The position numbers and the translations under genes are program-made. Below are positions 26,484-35,431 of a stretch of 64,000 nt of DNA, piece after piece. Source of the stretch: a virus. The notes below the pieces were generated by a model. That model did not search any database and was not told the origin of the DNA. It saw only the letters and a program-made list of their open reading frames with translations. The number at the start of each line of letters is the position of its first letter. Position 1 is the first letter of the stretch. The DNA lies in IMG/VR virus record IMGVR_UViG_3300020183_000008, positions 62,001 to 126,000 of that record. The stretch is one strand, 5' to 3'.

Positions 26484-29400
26484 AATTTTCCTAACAACCG
26501 ACCTCTGATTTTGAAAACATCAAACGAATTGTCAGCGGAGAAGTTTGAATTAGTAACTTCAACACTTTGACCTTCGCAGAATTTTGTTTCCACTTTCAAC
26601 AGATACTCACCTTTACGGAAATGACCTGTAGGATCTTCGATCACTTGCTCTAAGAAATATAAAACGGCTTGTTTTTTGGTCTCAGCGATGACATCAGCAC
26701 CCACCGAATAATAGTTAGACCCTTTAAAGGTACCCCTATCATTATTTACGTTATCTTTAGAAATATAATTCTCTCGACCCATAACGTGAGGCATACCAAA
26801 CTCAGGATCAAGATTAGATCCGGAAACGATAGAGATGTCAAAAGCATAAGCGCGGTCTTTAAGGAAATGAATGCCGAAACCATCGCTTATTGGTGCCATG
26901 CCTGAATTTGAAGTGAATCGCATCAGAAGTTTAGTGAATTCAGAATACCAAATATCGTTGTTAGAAATCTCTAAAGATGAATTAACATCTTCTAGGTAAG
27001 GATTAACAAACCCGACCCCTCTCAAAACATCAGAAGAACTTTGAAAGTTTAACTGTAAGTTAACTGAGTTTACAGTAGTTGATGTGGCTGTACCTGTCGT
27101 ACGTTGAGTGAATACAAGTCTGTTCCAACCCGTTGAGAGCTCATCACTCACTCTGTACACATGATCACCACCGCTAGTTTTGAGCAATAAAGACACGTTC
27201 AAAACTTTAGTCGGATCTGGCATATAGACCCAAAACACAAGTTGCTTGTTATTCAACAATGTACCTGATGAATCGATGACATCAGAGAAATCAGAAGATG
27301 CCAAAGACCCTCTTGTGATTTCACCGACAGCACTCGATGTTCCTGTTTTGCTGAATCGAATAGTGTCCGAATCGAACATCCTTCGAGTATTATCATTCAG
27401 GACTACGTTTGTCGTATTTGCGTTATCAGCCGTCCAGTTTTGACGAGATTCAAAACTACTTAGAGCAATATTCTGACTTAGTGTAAAGTCGGCGTTTAGG
27501 CTGATACCTTTATGCCAAGTGTAACTTTTCGCTCCAAGCGGATCATTTTTAAGATCTGAATCTTTATCAGCGAAGGCTTTTGGTAGTTTTGTGATAATAG
27601 GAGCGAATTTTTTCGGTATTGTTTCATTCGTACCGCTCGTGCCACTTGTATGCACAAAAAATCCATCGCAACGACTGACGATCTTAGTTTTGATGTAGCT
27701 ATTTGCGTTATTACCGAACGAAGTCAGGCTTGTAATACCTTGATACGGGTTGTAATCATAAAAAATCTGAAGTCTTTGGTTTATGGCTAGAGGGTAGGCA
27801 CGATTTACTACAACTTCAACCTTTGAGTTAGCACTGCTTCCAACGGGTGTACTCAAACTCAAAAGGACTGTCGAACCTTTGATTTCAGAAACACACTCCG
27901 TCTGAACACCATCGATAAAACAAACACTCGAAAAAAGATTCAACCCTGCTACTTCAGACTGTGTTGAAAAAACGATGTTCCCAGCGTTAAATCCAACCTG
28001 AGTTAAATTTGAACCCGCAACCACAGTTTTGCTTAAAATTTCTACAGTTGAAAACTCATCGATAGATTTATTTAATTCTTGAAATCTAACCGCGCTAGTA
28101 GCAAGACCTACTCCGATTAAAGCGGATGATCCTAAAGCGATAGCGTTGTTAAAAGTAATCGTAAACGTGTTATCAAAATTCCGTCTAATTTCGTTGATTG
28201 CTAGAGGAGAAGATGTGCGAGTGATCTGGACGTTGTTCACTTTCACCCAATGAACGTGGGTGATGGGTGTACCGCCATGTGTAGCGGAAATTGTGTAACT
28301 CTGAGAACCATCCCCTGACACTGTGATGAAGCCTAAAGTCGTAAAGGCATAATCCTCGCTGAACCCGATGATGTAATCATGCGCGGATGCAGAAGTAGTC
28401 AAAGATGAAGTCTTAATACCATCAGCATCATTCTTAGATACGAAGCTGAAATTTGTATTATCTCGGACTTCATAAACTTTATGAACTTCTTCTGGGACAA
28501 AAGATAATCCGTAACCCGCAGGGAAAGATATATCAAATTCAGCTACTAATTCTTGTGTTGTAACACCAGATGGAATCGATGAAACAGAACAAATCAAAGT
28601 TGAGTTGCCTAGAGGAACCGTAGAAACTGGAACCTCGACACGAGATTCTAAAGCACCTGAACGAACTAAAGCATAAAGTTTTAGGTCACGTCCACCAAAC
28701 ACGGTGCCCGCAGGGTTAGATGCGACTACGTTGATTACGAATTGGTCATTGACTGCCCAAGAATTCAATGAATTTACAACGGTTCGGTCGCTTAAATTGA
28801 TTTTTTGAGATGTAAATTGAAGATTTTCTGAATCAGAAATGATGCGACGTTGAGCGTTAGGTTGAGCTACATCCAAAACACCTGTCTGATCTACGGCTGA
28901 CATACCATCAATATGAAGACCTAACCCGTTGTAGTTCAAATCCGAACTCAAAGGGCTTTGAATCAAAGCAGTGTTGAGAGTACCTTCCAAAAGAGCCGTA
29001 AAATTGTTTTCGAGAAATTCATCAAATACTGGTTTAGTGACGATAAAATTTCTCATGTCCTGTAGGTCACGAGGCTCGATTTTATCACTAAAAAGATGGT
29101 CAGGGCGATCAGATGTTACATCTGCGATAACTCGACCTGCACCATTTAAATTCAAAAGGCTGAAAGGTGCAGCGTTTCTGCGATGGATTCTGAATAAAGG
29201 AACAGCGTAAACGTAACCATCAACTGTCCCTAGGGTGTTGCGGGATGCACTCGTCCCATCACCTGAAACAAAAATACCTGAATCTTCATCGTGCCGAGAA
29301 AATGCATAAGCCGTGGGATAAGCCATCGACCCTTGAGCAAACACGGTAGATGAATCAGTCACACCATCAGGGTGCGCTCCGAAATTGACCCCCTGAACTG

Positions 29401-29986
29401 TGCGAATTCTGTACTGAAGCTGAACACGCGAAGTTGTAGATGTGCCGATAGGAGAAAAATAAATATCATCTTCGAGGGGTGTGATGCCACTCTGTACATT
29501 ACCATAAGGATAAATTGTGTTCGTGCTAGGTTTACCTTGAGAAACTAAGGGTTCTAACTGCATGTACCACAATTCGAGAATAACCAAATCTTGCCGAGCA
29601 CCCGTGCCTGGAGCAGGTGGTAAGGTGATCACTAATTTCGAGGGATCATTGGTATTTGTCCCACCAATCTCAACAAAGTCACCGAGAAGATTGAACCTAA
29701 AAGGTTTATCCAAACTATTTTTAACGATGAATGTATTAGGTGTATTTGTAAAGTTCACCCCGTACTGCTCACCACTTTGGTCATAGCCAACACTAAAAGG
29801 ATTATTAGCTGGTAGGAACCCTGAAGGGTAAATAGAACTAAATGCATCTCTCGAAAGAGATGATGAGAGGTCCCCGAGGAAATTCAGTTCTGAGTCGAGC
29901 GGTGGTTTACTCGGTTTGAATATAACACTCCGATAGCTCGAATCGCCTTTTTCAAGTGTTCTTGTTGTTCCGTTGTAGTTTCTCAT
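26480..29986 (-). CDS. Large tail-fibre/virion structural protein, copy 1
   Basis: About 1168 residues, beta-rich, Ser/Thr/Asn-rich. The N-terminus carries FKPSKPPLDSELNFLGDLSS, closely matching the next gene and the gene at the right edge. Other shared blocks are GTVDGYVYAVPLFRIHRRN and RPDHLFSDKIEPRDLQDMR. This N-terminal module probably attaches the fibre to the baseplate or neck, and the diverse C-terminal part would face the host or bind glycan. I chose ATG 29984-29986, which overlaps the preceding TGA and has AAGGTTGA upstream, over a TTG one codon earlier. Confidence 0.75.
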   Translation of the reverse strand: MRNYNGTTRTLEKGDSSYRSVIFKPSKPPLDSELNFLGDLSSSLSRDAFSSIYPSGFLPANNPFSVGYDQSGEQYGVNFTNTPNTFIVKNSLDKPFRFNLLGDFVEIGGTNTNDPSKLVITLPPAPGTGARQDLVILELWYMQLEPLVSQGKPSTNTIYPYGNVQSGITPLEDDIYFSPIGTSTTSRVQLQYRIRTVQGVNFGAHPDGVTDSSTVFAQGSMAYPTAYAFSRHDEDSGIFVSGDGTSASRNTLGTVDGYVYAVPLFRIHRRNAAPFSLLNLNGAGRVIADVTSDRPDHLFSDKIEPRDLQDMRNFIVTKPVFDEFLENNFTALLEGTLNTALIQSPLSSDLNYNGLGLHIDGMSAVDQTGVLDVAQPNAQRRIISDSENLQFTSQKINLSDRTVVNSLNSWAVNDQFVINVVASNPAGTVFGGRDLKLYALVRSGALESRVEVPVSTVPLGNSTLICSVSSIPSGVTTQELVAEFDISFPAGYGLSFVPEEVHKVYEVRDNTNFSFVSKNDADGIKTSSLTTSASAHDYIIGFSEDYAFTTLGFITVSGDGSQSYTISATHGGTPITHVHWVKVNNVQITRTSSPLAINEIRRNFDNTFTITFNNAIALGSSALIGVGLATSAVRFQELNKSIDEFSTVEILSKTVVAGSNLTQVGFNAGNIVFSTQSEVAGLNLFSSVCFIDGVQTECVSEIKGSTVLLSLSTPVGSSANSKVEVVVNRAYPLAINQRLQIFYDYNPYQGITSLTSFGNNANSYIKTKIVSRCDGFFVHTSGTSGTNETIPKKFAPIITKLPKAFADKDSDLKNDPLGAKSYTWHKGISLNADFTLSQNIALSSFESRQNWTADNANTTNVVLNDNTRRMFDSDTIRFSKTGTSSAVGEITRGSLASSDFSDVIDSSGTLLNNKQLVFWVYMPDPTKVLNVSLLLKTSGGDHVYRVSDELSTGWNRLVFTQRTTGTATSTTVNSVNLQLNFQSSSDVLRGVGFVNPYLEDVNSSLEISNNDIWYSEFTKLLMRFTSNSGMAPISDGFGIHFLKDRAYAFDISIVSGSNLDPEFGMPHVMGRENYISKDNVNNDRGTFKGSNYYSVGADVIAETKKQAVLYFLEQVIEDPTGHFRKGEYLLKVETKFCEGQSVEVTNSNFSADNSFDVFKIRGRLLGKL

Positions 29987-32900
29987 CAATCAACCTTCGT
30001 TCTGACTTTGATAATACGATCAGTTGGATAAAAGAGTTCAGCCGCACCTAAAATTCGGTTCGCTTCATTCTTCTGCCCTGTAGTCGATACAACCACCGCA
30101 TTGTTGTTAATTATTAGGGAATTAGCTTTACCTTGTTTTAATAAATTAAATTCAGGGGTTGAAACCCACTCTGCGGATGCAGTGGATGTCAGGGTGAATA
30201 ACAACAATTCGTTTTTGTAAATCCCGCGACCTACTGCGATGCCATAAACTATGTTCATAGTATTTTGACCTGTGCGGTACATGATCTTCACTTCAGAAGA
30301 CACAGCAGGTGCGTTTTTCAAAATGATCGTGTTATCCCTACCTCTAATTTCATCAATACTCTCAGGATCTAATTCTACCCCATCAACAAATACTTTAAGG
30401 TCGGGCATGTATATTTCATAGCAATCAGTGATATTTGTTCCTGAAAAAGCTGTTTTCAAATTCAAAAAGCTATCACTCTGAACAGTATGAACAGTGTACC
30501 AAGTCGTTGTCCCGAAAGGTCTGATTTTCATCCCAGGTACAAGAACTCGCGTGAAAAAACTACCGACCCCATTCACGGTTCTTTGTCCATTTTGAAAAGT
30601 AGCCACTTCATCAGGAATAAAAAGTCTACTTAGACAATAAGTACCGTAAATGTTCAGTATAGGCTCGCGAGTAGTAAATATCTTATTTGTCCCTGTGGTC
30701 TGAACGCTAAGATCCTCTTCGATCAGATCTGAAAATTTTCCACCTTGAATACTTATTTTCGGTGAAATTAAAGCTAAACCACGTCTTGGATAATTAGGAG
30801 ATGAAGAACTTGAAATCTTTTTGAAAACAAGACGGTCACCTTCCTCCAAGGGTTTAGTTTCGGGAAAATAAGAAAACGTGTAGTGAAATTTATTGGTAGC
30901 ACCTTTGTTTTCGACAGCGAAAGATGACACGTTTCTACTTGTGAATTCATAATCGTAGTCGGTGGAATTGATTGGAAGGCGTATTGTTTTTCCAACCTCG
31001 TGGTCGTTTCGAACAACACCCCCTGTGCCATTCGATGTTACGATCACATCATTTGATAAATACACCAAGTCAGCTTCCAACTCTTCATCATCAGATAAGG
31101 TATTCGAAAGACCTTGGTAAGGAATTGATGAATAAAGAATTGAGTAAAGGTCTGTGCCTAAAGGAGCGTAACTGCCTAGAACAGGAATTCGAACGGTCTT
31201 TCCTGCGGGAGGGGCAGTTAGAAAACTAACCGTTAAACTTATTGTATTTAAACCTGTGATAGTATCGATTTCTAACCAGGCACCATCTGTAGTCAAAGAA
31301 TCAGAAATGAAACAACCATACTTATAGGTGTTTGGTGTATCCTGATAACCAGCCAAGGCGTATACATACTCCATCCTGTTACCAGTCGAGGTCGCTTGCC
31401 TGATTGTGTAGTTTTTTTGATCAGCTACGGTGGTGATAGTCAAATAAGTCGTTCGGACAAAGTTTACCAAACCTCTATTTGGTGTGATGACCTCACAGCC
31501 CGTACCACCTAGCAACAGAGTAATTTTTATTACATCCGTGCTCGCCGGAAAGTAGGATGCGAAATTCACCTCGTAACTACCATCTGATTTTCTGGTTATT
31601 TTTGCATTTTGACCGAAGCCGAGAGGCAAATCAGCAGCGGTGTCAGCCTTCTGTACTCGCATGACAGTCAACACAGCCATGTTATCGATGGTAGCAGGGA
31701 CGGTCACTTTTGAAGTCCCGTTACCTACAGTATGCCAAACCCGTTCTACCAAACCACCTTTAATATCTTCTCTTGCTGTAGTCGGATTGATGAAATTAGA
31801 GGCAGGTCGAATGAAAGCACTGTCCAAGTATCCGTTAATGGTTCTTGTTACAGCGAGATTTCTGATTTTTTGATCCCGAGACCATAAGACTTCTTTTGAG
31901 GTCAAATCATCACGAACAGAATAAAAATCCGTAGGTAAATAGGATAGACCAGAACCCGCAGGTAACACTAAATCATACTCAACAAGAAGGGGTTTGCCTA
32001 GAATATCGTTGTTGTTAAGTGGTTTAAACGTAACTTTATTTTTCTTTAGCCTATCCCCAAGATTAACCCAACCAGAAATGCCCACCGATGTGTCAGCCGA
32101 TATTTCCGAACCCGTCGTAGCGTTGGTTACTTTAGGAATCTTCTTTAACCCGATGAAGGGGTTGTAATCTTGGTAGTCATCTGAGTCAGCACTCGTATAA
32201 AAAACAGGAGGTTCAATCTCTAACCTACCGTTCACTAAACTACCCGCTGTAATGTACTGAACTACACGCTCAGTCATTTCGTTATCAGTGAAGGATCTAC
32301 GAATTCCATTTGGTTTTCGTAGCATATTGTCCGCAATACCTGATCTTTCAGTTGTGGAAATACCATCGACCTGAAGATTTTTTGCGGAAAATAATTCAGA
32401 TGTGCCACCAAGAGAAAGACGATTAGGTAACCCATCCAAGATATCTCTTAGAGATTTGTCAGCGAGTGAGGGGTAATTTATATTGAAGTCGACCACATGA
32501 CGAAGGTCCTCAATTTCATGGTCTGCGATTTCATCTACGAAAAGACCATCAGGACGATCGCTTACAAGGTCTTCAATTTTTTTATTTCCACCGTTCAAAT
32601 TTGTTGAACTGTACGCTAAACGATTTCTACGGTGAATCGCACAAACAGGTAATGCATAGACATACCCATCAACGGTACCTAATGCACTCGTATCTGTATT
32701 TGTGCCACCTCCAGCAATAAAATGACCTTGAGGTGTTTTAACAAAATTTTTACCGATGATAGGACTTGTTTTTGCTCCTTGCGCAAAAACAGCGGGATGG
32801 TCTACACCTTCTCGAAATGATAGAAAATCCACACCTTCGACTACACGGTAACGATACTTGATTTGAGTACGTTTCGTCGTTTCGCGACCGATGTTAGAAT

Positions 32901-33417
32901 CAACTAAATCATTTGCGATCGGAGTACCTGCGTACTGCGAGTTTCCATATTTTGGAATGTAGGAATCACTTGAAATAACCTCTTCCCACACCTCAAGGAA
33001 AACCAAATCTTCTCGACTGCCGATGGATGGACCATCACCGATGATGAAGAAACTTGAGTTCTCATCACCATTGCCCAACATCTGCCAAACATTCTGCGTC
33101 GCATTAGCTTGGAACTGATTAGTTCCCCCGCCAACGTGAAACACATGCCCGTTTATCAACACAGTAGGGTTAGGAATGGAAATCGTATGTTTCCACACAT
33201 TCGTTCCACTCGAAGGACGACCTGTAATTGGACCTTTGATAACGAAACCACTCGTCGTTATCGCGGATACCAAGTTTCGGAGATTTTCCACACCGATCGC
33301 CTGAACAAGGTTCCACTCACTGTCGAGAGGAGGACGAAGAGGTTGAAAAACGACTCCTGTAAAGGATCTGTCTTCCGCTGGAAGCACTCTACTGGTTTTG
33401 TTTCCTAAATTCCTCAA
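29986..33417 (-). CDS. Large tail-fibre/virion structural protein, copy 2
   Basis: A 1143-residue paralogue of the downstream gene. It shares VVFQPLRPPLDSEWNLVQA, GTVDGYVYALPVCAIHRRN, RPDGLFVDEIADHEIEDLRH and the domain order. The start codon is TTG (33415-33417), preceded by AAGGGAGAAAGAG. The first ~380 residues are conserved between copies; the rest is beta-strand repeats typical of fibres. Two adjacent full-length copies suggest a heteromeric appendage or alternative receptor-binding proteins. Confidence 0.75.
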   Translation of the reverse strand: MRNLGNKTSRVLPAEDRSFTGVVFQPLRPPLDSEWNLVQAIGVENLRNLVSAITTSGFVIKGPITGRPSSGTNVWKHTISIPNPTVLINGHVFHVGGGTNQFQANATQNVWQMLGNGDENSSFFIIGDGPSIGSREDLVFLEVWEEVISSDSYIPKYGNSQYAGTPIANDLVDSNIGRETTKRTQIKYRYRVVEGVDFLSFREGVDHPAVFAQGAKTSPIIGKNFVKTPQGHFIAGGGTNTDTSALGTVDGYVYALPVCAIHRRNRLAYSSTNLNGGNKKIEDLVSDRPDGLFVDEIADHEIEDLRHVVDFNINYPSLADKSLRDILDGLPNRLSLGGTSELFSAKNLQVDGISTTERSGIADNMLRKPNGIRRSFTDNEMTERVVQYITAGSLVNGRLEIEPPVFYTSADSDDYQDYNPFIGLKKIPKVTNATTGSEISADTSVGISGWVNLGDRLKKNKVTFKPLNNNDILGKPLLVEYDLVLPAGSGLSYLPTDFYSVRDDLTSKEVLWSRDQKIRNLAVTRTINGYLDSAFIRPASNFINPTTAREDIKGGLVERVWHTVGNGTSKVTVPATIDNMAVLTVMRVQKADTAADLPLGFGQNAKITRKSDGSYEVNFASYFPASTDVIKITLLLGGTGCEVITPNRGLVNFVRTTYLTITTVADQKNYTIRQATSTGNRMEYVYALAGYQDTPNTYKYGCFISDSLTTDGAWLEIDTITGLNTISLTVSFLTAPPAGKTVRIPVLGSYAPLGTDLYSILYSSIPYQGLSNTLSDDEELEADLVYLSNDVIVTSNGTGGVVRNDHEVGKTIRLPINSTDYDYEFTSRNVSSFAVENKGATNKFHYTFSYFPETKPLEEGDRLVFKKISSSSSPNYPRRGLALISPKISIQGGKFSDLIEEDLSVQTTGTNKIFTTREPILNIYGTYCLSRLFIPDEVATFQNGQRTVNGVGSFFTRVLVPGMKIRPFGTTTWYTVHTVQSDSFLNLKTAFSGTNITDCYEIYMPDLKVFVDGVELDPESIDEIRGRDNTIILKNAPAVSSEVKIMYRTGQNTMNIVYGIAVGRGIYKNELLLFTLTSTASAEWVSTPEFNLLKQGKANSLIINNNAVVVSTTGQKNEANRILGAAELFYPTDRIIKVRTKVD

Positions 33418-33517
33418 ACTCTTTCTCCCTTTACACTCTTACGCGATGCAATTATCAAAACTTTACGAGTTCAGGATTTCTGATCAACTAAGCATAGTTC
33501 TTAGAATTATTGCTTAA

Positions 33518-33796
33518 TTAGCAGAACACAGCTCCCGAATACCTTCCGTTCGATATATAAAGCGTAACTCCATAAAGGGTGAAATCCATTTTTTGCACAC
33601 ACTCAGGGCAAAGAAAAGCATCGAAATGCTCGAAGTCCCCAACGATGCCTTCACCGATAGGATCTCCATCTTTATAGACGTTCCCAACAACACCTAACCC
33701 CAAAGTATGTACTTCCACATCACCTTGGTAGGAGCATCTTGAGCACGACCATCCCTTACACACAAATACACTTGTTTTTATCTTCGGAAGTTCCAT
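33518..33796 (-). CDS. Small zinc-ribbon protein
   Basis: A 92-residue protein with two CxxC knuckles, CSRC at about residue 18 and CPEC at about residue 63, plus further cysteines at each end. The spacing fits a zinc ribbon. It is the first leftward gene after the 1.6-kb central region. Upstream on the minus strand is ACATC-TTTGTG-GATGT followed by TTTTG, a weak terminator-like hairpin, and an AT-rich stretch that may hold its promoter. Function unknown. Confidence 0.65.
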   Translation of the reverse strand: MELPKIKTSVFVCKGWSCSRCSYQGDVEVHTLGLGVVGNVYKDGDPIGEGIVGDFEHFDAFLCPECVQKMDFTLYGVTLYISNGRYSGAVFC

Positions 33797-33960
33797 CCTA
33801 AGATGATAGCAAATTTAATACAAACACAATTCTCATTTCAAAAACATCCACAAAGATGTCTGAAATAAATTTATGCTCATAAGAAACTACTCACTCTGGT
33901 CGCTCATATCAGAGAATTTCGACTCACCTCGTATCCCTTTTGGAGCTTGGCATCGAGTCT

Positions 33961-34020
33961 ACAGTTAAGAGGGTTTTCTAGCTTCAGGAGCTCAAGCATC
34001 CTGTCCTAACTGTTTGTTTT
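33961..34020 (+). terminator. Stem-loop with following T-rich tract
   Basis: ACAGTTA (33961-33967) pairs exactly with TAACTGT (34007-34013). Inside, CAGGA and TCCTG form a second stem. TTGTTTTT follows on the plus strand. It could terminate a short rightward transcript or be part of a structured RNA. No gene is upstream on that strand in the gap. Confidence 0.35.
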
Positions 34021-34077
34021 TACTGTTTCTTATAGATGTTTTTCTTCTTTTCCTATTTCAGTTTTTTGTCTTTGTTT
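34021..34077 (+). repeat. Partial copy of the 94-bp direct repeat
   Basis: By my alignment, 55 of 57 bases match the first part of the two full copies at 35002 and 35176. It lacks the CTTTGTTTC-AAA-GAAACAAAG hairpin half, and the sequence diverges after CTTTGTTT. Confidence 0.85.
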
Positions 34078-34442
34078 TTTTTCGAACTTTCGGGGCTTCA
34101 CTTTTCATCGTGTCCGTCCAACCACGAGGCTTTCACCTCGATTCTCCGAGCATCTCGACGAGCTTTCATTTCTAAAAGCGGGGCGAGTGTCTTCTCTGGT
34201 CCATCCGTTTCACAGGTAACTTCTTGGGTCGTCGACCCTTGTCGCTACGAGCTACCCACCGCAGACACCCAACTTAAACTATCGTTCGGTGACGCTACAG
34301 GAGATGATGTTATCGGCTGTGCCCTGACCTAGTTCAGATGATGCTGTAAAGATTGCACAGGGATGAAATAGTTCACCCCTTCGAACCAACAGCCTATGCT
34401 CCCACAAGACTGACCTACATGAAGACCATTACTTCAGAAAGT

Positions 34443-34805
34443 GATGGTAGTGAACATCACCCATTTCCATAAACCTTTTGCCCTTAACTTCTCAGGTAAA
34501 CAGTAGCGGAATTCAATCCATTCCCATAAACCTAGATACGCTTCTATGAAGACCATCAATCAAGAAGGTAACAGTAGCGGAATTCAACCCATTCCCATAA
34601 ACCTTTCCCACCAACTTCTCCAAGATAAACAGTAGCGGAATTCAATCCATTCCCATAAACCCTAGATACGCTCCTACGAAGACCATTAAAGACAAGAAGG
34701 TAACAGTAGCGGAATTCAATCCATTCCCATGAACCTTTGACTTAACTTCTCTGAAGGATTGCAGTAGCGGAATTCAATCCATTCCCACAAACCTTAGATA
34801 CGCTT
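34443..34805. repeat. Six-unit repeat array with alternating 58 and 71-74 bp spacing
   Basis: Five units carry a near-identical core from CAGTAGCGGAATTCAATCC to ATTCCCATAAACC, starting at 34501, 34572, 34630, 34704 and 34762; a degenerate sixth begins near 34443. Start-to-start distances alternate 58, 71, 58, 74, 58. Each core forms a hairpin GGAAT-TCAATCC-ATTCC. The two linker types also alternate: one holds TAGATACGC(T/C)(T/C)CTA and GAAGACCAT, the other AACTTCTC. It is not CRISPR, because the linkers are repeats themselves. Confidence 0.85.
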
Positions 34806-34815
34806 CTGCAAGTGT

Positions 34816-34845
34816 TACTTGCTTACAGAATGAACTCTGTCTTTC
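34816..34845. other. Nested hairpin closing the repeat array
   Basis: GCAAGT-GTT-ACTTGC forms a perfect stem inside an outer TTCTG/CAGAA pairing, directly after the last array unit. It supports an RNA or cruciform role for the array. There is no U-tract, so it is not a standard terminator. Confidence 0.4.
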
Positions 34846-34918
34846 GGTAAACTAACTATCAAGAATAGATACCTGTTCACACATTGTTCATCTGAACGAT
34901 TACATAATAGACAGACAA

Positions 34919-34928
34919 TTTCGGCGGA
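34919..34928 (+). promoter_or_regulatory. TTTCGGCGGA element, exact
   Basis: An exact copy in the central region between the repeat array and the 94-bp repeats. One of seven exact copies in the window. No -10-like hexamer sits at a fixed distance. Confidence 0.55.
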
Positions 34929-35001
34929 GTCAATAACTCATCTAAGATTTTCAAAATAAATATACTTGACTACTTTTGATGCATTTAATCGAGGGCAGTC
35001 T

Positions 35002-35095
35002 TACTGTTTCTTATAGATGTTTTTCTTCTCTTCCTATTACAGTTTTTTGTCTTTGTTTCAAAGAAACAAAGTAAGAGGGTAAGATCTATATCTAT
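35002..35095 (+). repeat. 94-bp direct repeat, copy A
   Basis: Identical by eye to 35176-35269. It contains the 9-bp stem CTTTGTTTC-AAA-GAAACAAAG and a 22-codon open frame (35017-35082, starting MFFFSSYYSF) without a ribosome site. The purine-rich complement (GGAAGAGAAG) is notable. The hairpin is not followed by a T-run on either strand. Confidence 0.9.
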
Positions 35096-35175
35096 TTATA
35101 TTTATATTTATAATGATCTAAAATATAGCATTTTATGTTTGATTACTTTTATAGCACTATGACATGATAGATACC
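35096..35175. other. AT-rich tract between the direct repeats
   Basis: A run of TTATATTTATATTTATAATG and similar sequence with very few G or C, exactly between the two 94-bp copies. Such a tract could be a duplex-unwinding element of an origin. No gene is visible. Confidence 0.45.
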
Positions 35176-35269
35176 TACTGTTTCTTATAGATGTTTTTCT
35201 TCTCTTCCTATTACAGTTTTTTGTCTTTGTTTCAAAGAAACAAAGTAAGAGGGTAAGATCTATATCTAT
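35176..35269 (+). repeat. 94-bp direct repeat, copy B
   Basis: Identical by eye to 35002-35095, with the same hairpin and the same 22-codon frame (35191-35256). The copies start 174 bp apart. The lack of divergence implies recent duplication or active maintenance by selection or recombination. Confidence 0.9.
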
Positions 35270-35314
35270 AAATATTGAGTAAAGGATAGTTCATAGGAGA
35301 AGAGAAGAGGATAG

Positions 35315-35362
35315 GGATACCTCATAGGATACCTCATAGGATACCTCATAGGATACCTCATA
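35315..35362 (+). repeat. Four tandem copies of a 12-bp unit
   Basis: GGATACCTCATA is repeated exactly four times. Imperfect relatives lie on both sides (GGATAGTTCATA at 35284 and GTAGCTCATAGG just after), along with AGAGAAGAG tracts. It is placed 70 bp upstream of the first rightward gene, where iterons or an operator array would act. Confidence 0.85.
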
Positions 35363-35431
35363 GAAGAGAAGAGTAGCTCATAGGGTGAGATAAATCGTTC
35401 ATCCTTTTCAACCTACGGATGGGGGTGAAAG

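Larger units (their letters stand above)
33797..35431. other. 1.6-kb region without a convincing gene; repeats and structure
   Basis: This is the only long gap in the window, placed between leftward genes (ending at 33796) and rightward genes (from 35432). It holds a 53-nt inverted-repeat structure, one partial and two full copies of a 94-bp repeat, an alternating repeat array, an AT-rich tract and a 12-bp tandem repeat. One open frame (34036-34332) exists but looks non-coding. Divergent placement, repeats and AT-richness fit a replication origin with early promoters, or a structured RNA locus. Confidence 0.7.

Noticed and set aside
34098-34244. Minus-strand open stretch whose end reads MKARRDARRIEVKAS and ends DGHDEK
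   Set aside because: It looks protein-like, but the stretch upstream of the Met is closed by a stop with no start codon, and the remaining 23-residue frame has no ribosome site. It may be a gene remnant, but I cannot support a gene.
34036-34332. 98-codon plus-strand open frame in the central region
   Set aside because: It begins inside a DNA repeat, has no ribosome site, and has Phe/Ser-rich then mixed composition unlike the neighbouring genes.
33841-34400. tRNA-like segments (GGTTCGAA, inverted repeats)
   Set aside because: No segment gives a full acceptor, D, anticodon and T arm in the right order. The TTCGAA motif lacks a proper T-stem.
34443-34805. CRISPR array
   Set aside because: The intervals between cores are themselves two repeated linker types rather than unique spacers, and there are no cas1/cas2 genes; the Cas4-like nuclease belongs to the recombination operon.
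35051-35071. CTTTGTTTC-AAA-GAAACAAAG as a terminator
   Set aside because: No U-tract follows on either strand and the stem is A/T-rich; kept as part of the 94-bp repeat only.
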